DNA of 64,000 nucleotides from an uncultured Dokdonia sp. (GTDB lineage Bacteria > Bacteroidota > Bacteroidia > Flavobacteriales > Flavobacteriaceae): positions 1 to 64,000 of the forward strand of contig NZ_CANLOB010000024.1 of the NCBI RefSeq assembly GCF_947492815.1. Direction: 5' to 3'. A program made the position numbers and the translations under genes. Each line of letters starts with the position of its first letter. Position 1 is the stretch's first letter. Below are positions 59,321 through 64,000 of this stretch, piece by piece. The notes below the pieces were generated by a model. It was not told where the DNA came from. It made no database searches and was given only the letters and a program-made list of their open reading frames with translations.

Positions 59321-59920
59321 ACTACGTATTCTAATAATCTGTCCGTTAATTTTACCAAGTACACTCTTTACATAGCCGTCTACGACTTTATGCATAGGCA
59401 CGGGTGTATTTCCAGGGAAATAATCTTTATACTTTTCGTAGGCATCTTCTACAAGATCAGCCGACACTACATTTACACGAATACCTCTTTCTAACTCTAA
59501 TGCAACCGCTTTTGTAAAGCTCTGAATTGCACCATTAACCATCGCCGCACTTGTGGTCATATCTACAGGTTCATCAGCTAGGATTCCTGTAGTTAATGTA
59601 ATAGATCCTCCATCATTCAAAAAGGCTCTTCCTAAACGAACTAGATTTACTTGTCCCATCATCTTACTTCTGATACCTATATAAAAATCGTCTTCAGATA
59701 AGTTATCAAATTTGTCCCATTTTGCATCTCCTGCAATATTCACAATAGCATCTACTTTCCCAACAGCATCAAACATCTTCTGAATAGATTCAGAAGAAGC
59801 GATATCAACCGTGACATCACCAGATGATCTCCCTGCAATAAGTACTTCATGGTTTTCAGCAAAACGTTGTGTTACTGTTTTTCCTATAGTTCCGTTTCCT
59901 CCTATAATTAGTATTTTCAT
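59318..59920 (-). CDS. Short-chain dehydrogenase/reductase
   Basis: 200 residues of Rossmann fold. The nucleotide motif GGNGTIGKT at residues 8-16 is the SDR glycine motif, then NIAGDAKWDKFD, the catalytic Tyr/Ser region and a C-terminal INGQIIRIRS. It lacks the usual YxxxK in clear form (nearest SAAMVNGAIQSFTKA), as in atypical SDRs that use other residues. It lies between the thiolase and PaaZ-like genes and may reduce a pathway intermediate. The stop is adjacent to the split palindrome. Confidence 0.8.
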   Translation of the reverse strand: MKILIIGGNGTIGKTVTQRFAENHEVLIAGRSSGDVTVDIASSESIQKMFDAVGKVDAIVNIAGDAKWDKFDNLSEDDFYIGIRSKMMGQVNLVRLGRAFLNDGGSITLTTGILADEPVDMTTSAAMVNGAIQSFTKAVALELERGIRVNVVSADLVEDAYEKYKDYFPGNTPVPMHKVVDGYVKSVLGKINGQIIRIRS

Positions 59921-59947
59921 ATAGGTATATTTTAAAATACACTTTCA

Positions 59948-59965
59948 TACTTCGACAGGCTCAGC
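59948..59965. repeat. Candidate dispersed repeat between thiolase and SDR genes
   Basis: TACTTCGACAGGCTCAGC resembles the frequent 'CTTCGAC..GCTCAGC' repeats that I recall from flavobacterial genomes. Single copy here, so the call is from memory. Confidence 0.35.
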
Positions 59966-59988
59966 ATAAACTTCACCTTCATAAAAGC

Positions 59989-61203
59989 TTATACATTTAC
60001 ATTTTCAATAATAGCTGCATATCCTTGTCCCACTCCTATACACATCGTAATTAATGCATATTTTTTCTTCTGTTCTTGAAGTTCCAAAGCTGCCGAATAG
60101 GCAATACGCGCTCCCGTCACTCCTAATGGATGGCCAATTGCAATAGATCCTCCGTTTGGATTAATACGAGGATCATCATCTGCTAAACCCCATTCTCTAA
60201 TACATGCCAACGCTTGTGATGCAAAGGCTTCATTAAGCTCAATGACGTCCATATCATCCATGGTCAATCCTGCTTTTTTTAATGCTTTATTCGAAGCTTG
60301 CACAGGTCCAATTCCCATGATACGTGGCTCTACACCTACTACTGCTGAACTTACAATTCTTGCTAATGGTTTTAATCCATATTTTTTCACAGCATCTTCA
60401 CTAGCAACAATAGTTGCCGCGGCACCATCATTTAATCCAGAACTATTTCCTGCTGTTACACTTCCTCCCTCTTTCTTAAATGCTGGACGTAATTTTGCTA
60501 ATATTTCTTTAGATGTCGTAGGTTTTATAAACTCATCATCTTTAAAAATGATAGGGTCTTTTTTACGTTGTGGAATTTCTACTGCTATAATTTCTTTTGC
60601 AAGTCTTCCCGACTCTTGCGCTTTTGTAGCTTTCATTTGGCTATGGTATGCAAAAGAATCTTGATCTTCACGAGAAATATTATATTTTTCTACCAAGTTT
60701 TCTGCTGTATTACCCATTCCATCAACGCCATATAATTCTTTCATCTTTGGATTGACAAAACGCCATCCAAAGGTAGAATCATACATTTTGCTATCTCCTC
60801 CAAAAGCTGTTGATGGTTTTGCCATCACATAAGGACCACGGGTCATATTTTCTACTCCTCCAGATATAAATAGATCTCCGTCTCCGGATTTGATCGCACG
60901 ATTTGCTTGTATAATTGCTGAAAGACCACTACTACATAATCTGTTTACAGTTTCACCTGGCACTGTAAATGGAAGTCCTGCTAATAATAATGACATACGA
61001 GCCACATTACGATTATCTTCTCCCGCTTGATTTGCACATCCCATAATCACATCGTCATAAGCCTCTTTAGGGATATCTGGGTTACGTTTTACAACCTCAC
61101 GTATTACATGCGCCCCTAAATCATCAGTACGCACTGCTTTTAATGTTCCTTTATAATTTCCTATTGGAGTACGAACTCCATCTATAATATATGCTTCTTT
61201 CAT
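59989..61203 (-). CDS. paaJ: Acetyl-CoA acyltransferase (3-oxoadipyl-CoA thiolase type)
   Basis: 404 residues. The thiolase active site is complete: nucleophile Cys in NRLCSSGLSA (about 91), GHPLGVTGAR with the catalytic His, and the second Cys in MCIGVGQG near the end. It cleaves 3-oxoacyl-CoA; 3-oxoadipyl-CoA is likely given the paa neighbours, though 3-ketoacyl-CoA thiolase is possible. The gene's ATG overlaps the stop of the upstream secreted-protein gene by 4 bp. Confidence 0.9.
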   Translation of the reverse strand: MKEAYIIDGVRTPIGNYKGTLKAVRTDDLGAHVIREVVKRNPDIPKEAYDDVIMGCANQAGEDNRNVARMSLLLAGLPFTVPGETVNRLCSSGLSAIIQANRAIKSGDGDLFISGGVENMTRGPYVMAKPSTAFGGDSKMYDSTFGWRFVNPKMKELYGVDGMGNTAENLVEKYNISREDQDSFAYHSQMKATKAQESGRLAKEIIAVEIPQRKKDPIIFKDDEFIKPTTSKEILAKLRPAFKKEGGSVTAGNSSGLNDGAAATIVASEDAVKKYGLKPLARIVSSAVVGVEPRIMGIGPVQASNKALKKAGLTMDDMDVIELNEAFASQALACIREWGLADDDPRINPNGGSIAIGHPLGVTGARIAYSAALELQEQKKKYALITMCIGVGQGYAAIIENVNV

Positions 61204-61724
61204 AATTTTCCTTTGGCCTTTATTTTTGCTGAGGCAACGGCTGTATTAACAGACGCTATATATGTTTTTTCTTTACTTTCTTCATAAAAACTTGTCACTA
61301 CTATACTACTCTCTTCTGTATTTTTCATACAATAGATCAACGTAATATAAGGGGTTCCTTCTCTGTCTATTCTTTGCTTTAAAAATAACATGTTTTTCCC
61401 TCCTATCTCTTTTGTACCTCTTTCTAAAATTTCTGCACCTCCTTTAGATTCTTGTTGAGCAAGATCTCCTTCCATTTTCTCATAAGAAGCTGGTACAACC
61501 ATCGCTATAATTCCTGCTTTTTCGTCTTGAGTAAAATACGATGTTCCTTGAGCAACAGGGTATAAATCCTTATCTACATCCATCACCACTTCTGCTCCAA
61601 ATAGCATTTCCATAGCTTCTTTGAGTTTCTCTGCATTTTCTTCGGGTGATTCTTCTGTAGTTTTTTGCGCGAATGATATTACTGAGATACACATCATTGC
61701 AATAAGTATGATTTGTTTTTTCAT
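61200..61724 (-). CDS. Secreted protein of unknown function
   Basis: 174 residues from ATG 61724, because KKQIILIAMMCISVISFAQ forms a signal peptide; an upstream ATG at 61751 would add nine polar residues. The mature part is Glu/Lys-rich with a central beta segment (VPASYEKMEGDLAQQESKGG, GTPYITLIYCMKNTEESSIVV). No named family is recognised. It overlaps the thiolase start (ATGA), so the two are translationally coupled, which is unusual for a periplasmic protein within a CoA pathway. Confidence 0.6.
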   Translation of the reverse strand: MKKQIILIAMMCISVISFAQKTTEESPEENAEKLKEAMEMLFGAEVVMDVDKDLYPVAQGTSYFTQDEKAGIIAMVVPASYEKMEGDLAQQESKGGAEILERGTKEIGGKNMLFLKQRIDREGTPYITLIYCMKNTEESSIVVTSFYEESKEKTYIASVNTAVASAKIKAKGKL

Positions 61725-61814
61725 TTTATGTATTTTATTATTTTTAATCATCTTTGATGATTTTACAGCTAGTTTATTTAAAATTATTTAAGTTAATATC
61801 TCATTGATCTCTCA

Positions 61815-62243
61815 CTAAAAATGAGAAGATTCAACTACCTTATATATTTGTTTTTTATACTTTTCGTTTTCATCATAAGGACACGTCACTAAAATAGAGA
61901 TTGCCTTACGATCACTTTTCTTTTTAAAAAAATGATACATATGTGTTTTCTCATCATCATATGTTTGTGTTCCTAAAATTAAATAAGTGTCTAATTCTGG
62001 TATATAACTTCTACTATAGTCATCAAGAAAATCTAATAGTGTAGTCATAGATTCATAACGTTTTTTTGCACTTTCTTTTATTGTATGAACTGAATACGAG
62101 ACTTCTTCACTTTTTACATCACTGCCTTTAATCACATCTGTTTTATACGTTATTCCACCTACTTCAAACGTAATAACATCTGATTCTTGCTTACAACTTA
62201 TAAGAACGCAAGTGAACAACAAAAAAAACAGCCTCCTTTTCAT
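61815..62243 (-). CDS. Small lipoprotein of unknown function
   Basis: 142 residues from ATG 62243 (an ATG three codons earlier is possible). The lipobox ISCK sits near residue 17 and is followed by QESDVITFEVGGITYKTDVIKGS, a strand-rich short domain. No named family is recognised. Its start overlaps the PaaI gene's stop, so it is inside the same operon. An envelope-lipoprotein gene among phenylacetate-type enzymes is an odd neighbour. Confidence 0.6.
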   Translation of the reverse strand: MKRRLFFLLFTCVLISCKQESDVITFEVGGITYKTDVIKGSDVKSEEVSYSVHTIKESAKKRYESMTTLLDFLDDYSRSYIPELDTYLILGTQTYDDEKTHMYHFFKKKSDRKAISILVTCPYDENEKYKKQIYKVVESSHF

Positions 62244-62653
62244 TCTGTCCAATCTTTAGTTGTTCTATAAACAACACCTTTAAACAAAGCAACAAGCTCT
62301 TCCCCTCTTTTTACTTCCACAATATTGAAACCTACTTTTGTTTTTTGATGATTTACTGTTGCTTCGGCTGTGATATAATCTCCTTCTACTAATGCTTCTA
62401 TATGATTAATGCTCGTTTCTATAGAAACGGCATATTTACCATGTGTATTTGCAGTAAATCCAAAAGCAGTATCAGCTAGCGAATACGTAATACCTCCATG
62501 AGCAAAATTCATACTATTAAGCATTTCTTTACGCACTTTCATTCCTACTTTCACATAACCTACTTTAGATTCTATAATCTCAATTCCTAACCAAGTACTG
62601 TATGCATCTTGGCTTAGCATTTTATGTGGTATTAACTCTCCTTTTAGAGGCAT
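62240..62653 (-). CDS. paaI: PaaI-type hotdog-fold thioesterase
   Basis: 137 residues. Hotdog motifs: DAYSTWLGIEIIESKVGYVKVGMKV, MLNSMNFAHGGITYSLADTAFGFTANTHG with the HGG catalytic region, SIETSINHIEAL and FKGVVYRT. It removes CoA from toxic pathway thioesters when phenylacetyl-CoA breakdown stalls. Family length. It lies 3 bp after the sugar-dehydrogenase gene stop and overlaps the next gene. Confidence 0.9.
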   Translation of the reverse strand: MPLKGELIPHKMLSQDAYSTWLGIEIIESKVGYVKVGMKVRKEMLNSMNFAHGGITYSLADTAFGFTANTHGKYAVSIETSINHIEALVEGDYITAEATVNHQKTKVGFNIVEVKRGEELVALFKGVVYRTTKDWTE

Positions 62654-62656
62654 TTG

Positions 62657-63847
62657 TTATTTAGTTTTATTACTTATTCTGATAATGCTACCATTAGACT
62701 TACTAATATCATTTCGTTCTAACAATGCAATGATATCTCCACTAGGCAACTGTTTTATCGTTCTGACCCTACCTTCGATGGCTAAACTAACGGTTTCGTT
62801 TGTATCACGATTATATTTCATTAATCTTCGATAAGCTAGTGAACCTATCAAAAAATGATTATTCCATGCTTCGATAGTACTTCCATCTACCTTCAGCAAA
62901 CAAGAAGGAGCTATTGCTTGTCCTCCATCTTCTGTTGGTACCGTCCAATAATGCTCTGGCAATATGGTTGTTTTTAAAGCTTCTTCTTCTGTAATGGTAG
63001 AAATACTTTCTCCATTATAATGAATACCATAGGTAAAGATAGGCCATCCATAATTACCTCCTGCTTTTATAACATTGAATTCATCACCTCCTTTTGGACC
63101 GTGTTCAACGCCAAACAATGTTTTACTATTTTTATCATAGACTAATCCTTGAGAATCTCGATGCCCATAACTCCAAATAGTTGTAGGTTTTGTTAAGCCC
63201 TCAAAAATTGGATTATCTATAGGGGTGGTTCCATCATCTTTTAATCTATGTATTTTCCCTGAATCCTCATTGAGGTTTTGTGCTGTTACTATTGGATTTG
63301 TACTCGTCGTAAAAACAGACCCTCCTACATTAAGAAAAAAATGCTCCTCATCTTCCCAGACAATTCGCATTCCATTTCCGTAATAGTTTTGGGTTCTTGT
63401 CTTAAAAATAGTTTCAAATTGAGTTGTCTGATTATTCTCTATTTTAAATCTAGACACTTTTGCAAACCCTGCTGTATCTAAATAAGAAATGTACATCCAA
63501 TGATTTACCTCAAACTTTGGATGTAAACTGACATCCATAAGCCCTCCATGCATGACTGCTGGAATTCCTTTATCTCCAAATGTCTTGACATCTGGAATTC
63601 CTTTTATTTCGGTTTGACTCCCTTCTTTATAATGAAATAACTTCCCTATTCTATCTGTAACAAAATATTCGGTATCATTAACGATAGCTATACCATATGG
63701 AATAACAAATCCCTCAACAATAGTCTCTACAGAGAAAGCGTCTTCGCTAATAGGGAATGGCGAGTCAGGAACTTCTACAATTGTCTTTTTACAACTTATT
63801 AGAGTTGTAACTAAAAACAATACTATTAAAGTTTTAACTGATTTCAC
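62657..63847 (-). CDS. PQQ-dependent sugar (aldose) dehydrogenase-like lipoprotein
   Basis: About 396 residues if GTG at 63847 is the start, which places the signal peptide (VKSVKTLIVLFLVTTLISC) at the N-terminus with lipobox ISC; a TTG at 63880 would overlap the upstream stop. The propeller has blades with DVSLHPKFEVNHWMYISYLD and TTIWSYGHRDSQGLVYD, then GVEHGPKGGDEFNVIKAGGNYGWPIFTYG, the YliI/aldose dehydrogenase signature. Its place inside a phenylacetate-type operon is unexplained. Confidence 0.85.
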   Translation of the reverse strand: MKSVKTLIVLFLVTTLISCKKTIVEVPDSPFPISEDAFSVETIVEGFVIPYGIAIVNDTEYFVTDRIGKLFHYKEGSQTEIKGIPDVKTFGDKGIPAVMHGGLMDVSLHPKFEVNHWMYISYLDTAGFAKVSRFKIENNQTTQFETIFKTRTQNYYGNGMRIVWEDEEHFFLNVGGSVFTTSTNPIVTAQNLNEDSGKIHRLKDDGTTPIDNPIFEGLTKPTTIWSYGHRDSQGLVYDKNSKTLFGVEHGPKGGDEFNVIKAGGNYGWPIFTYGIHYNGESISTITEEEALKTTILPEHYWTVPTEDGGQAIAPSCLLKVDGSTIEAWNNHFLIGSLAYRRLMKYNRDTNETVSLAIEGRVRTIKQLPSGDIIALLERNDISKSNGSIIRISNKTK

Positions 63848-63872
63848 TCCTATTGGTTGATTTTGTTGTACT

Positions 63873-64000
63873 CTATTCAAAAAAATTCTTTCCTTCTTTA
63901 TTCATTCTGCGTAACAAGGGTGAGCATCTATACCTATCCTCTCTATATTCATCATAAAGTGTATCCATCATTGTAACACACCAATCAATACCTTTTTCAT
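63873..64000 (-). CDS. C-terminal end of a probable 3-hydroxyacyl-CoA dehydrogenase
   Basis: The last 41 residues of a gene continuing past the window. They include MMDTLYDEYREDRYRCSPLLRRM, which fits the C-terminal domain of 3-hydroxybutyryl/3-hydroxyacyl-CoA dehydrogenases (often 'DPRYRPCPLL..M'). In context it would be the PaaH/PaaC step. Only the tail is visible, so identity is moderate. Confidence 0.55.
   Translation of the reverse strand, partial: EKGIDWCVTMMDTLYDEYREDRYRCSPLLRRMNKEGKNFFE

Overview
The window reads as chromosomal DNA of a marine member of the Flavobacteriaceae. The grounds are AT-rich coding sequence with almost no Shine-Dalgarno sites, several candidate -7 boxes of the Bacteroidetes form TAnnTTTG, and lineage-typical families: Porin_10, DUF5686, a TPR/histidine kinase/receiver/AraC hybrid regulator, an E1 alpha-beta fused keto-acid dehydrogenase, DUF5522, and many lipoproteins. 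A Dokdonia-like genus is my guess only. There is no rRNA, prophage, IS element or CRISPR array.

Layout. 0-3.3 kb: edge of a minus-strand gene whose start is duplicated, initiator tRNA-Met, two SpoIIAA-like paralogues, a porin. 3.3-9.8 kb: rnhB, a large lipoprotein, a hybrid two-component regulator. 9.8-14.7 kb: a plus-strand run of small secreted, lipoprotein, OmpA and DUF3108-like genes, preceded by a 21-bp-phased direct repeat that is a good operator candidate for the hybrid regulator. 15-17 kb: three small lipoproteins, two with collagen-like Gly-X-Y stretches. 17-25 kb: DUF5686 protein, lipB, a lipoprotein plus a Pmp3 mini-gene, a membrane-bound LuxR regulator, a thioredoxin-TPR protein, lysS. 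25-35.5 kb: accessory-looking surface and MORN/YwqK repeat genes, a frameshifted lipoprotein, YiaA, DCC and zinc-ribbon membrane proteins. 35.5-46.8 kb: helical-repeat protein, gluzincin-type metalloprotease, hemL operon, DUF5522, hutU, DUF4136. 46.9-48.4 kb: a surface protein. 48.7-54 kb: branched-chain amino acid catabolism (E2, aminotransferase, fused E1) divergent from an Lrp/AsnC gene, with two Lrp-like palindromes between them. 54-64 kb: phenylacetate-type catabolism (PaaY-like, enoyl-CoA hydratase, PaaZ with a C-terminal DinB/DUF1569 fusion, SDR, thiolase, PaaI, PQQ-type sugar dehydrogenase, edge of a 3-hydroxyacyl-CoA dehydrogenase), interrupted by a GIY-YIG nuclease cassette flanked by inverted hairpins.

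The strongest unexplained signal is a dispersed perfect palindrome with the 14-bp core GCTTTCGCGAAAGC. There are 13 intact cores plus 3 degenerate or interrupted copies in 64 kb, and 12 of the 13 lie inside genes. All three reading frames occur (TLSRKR, RFRES, AFAKA), none with a stop. The copies sit in linkers, in a signal-peptide cleavage site and in a conserved OmpA motif. One copy near 59.3 kb has been split cleanly by a second 20-bp hairpin element. This looks like a highly iterated palindrome (HIP-like) of unknown function, or a tiny mobile or architectural DNA site.
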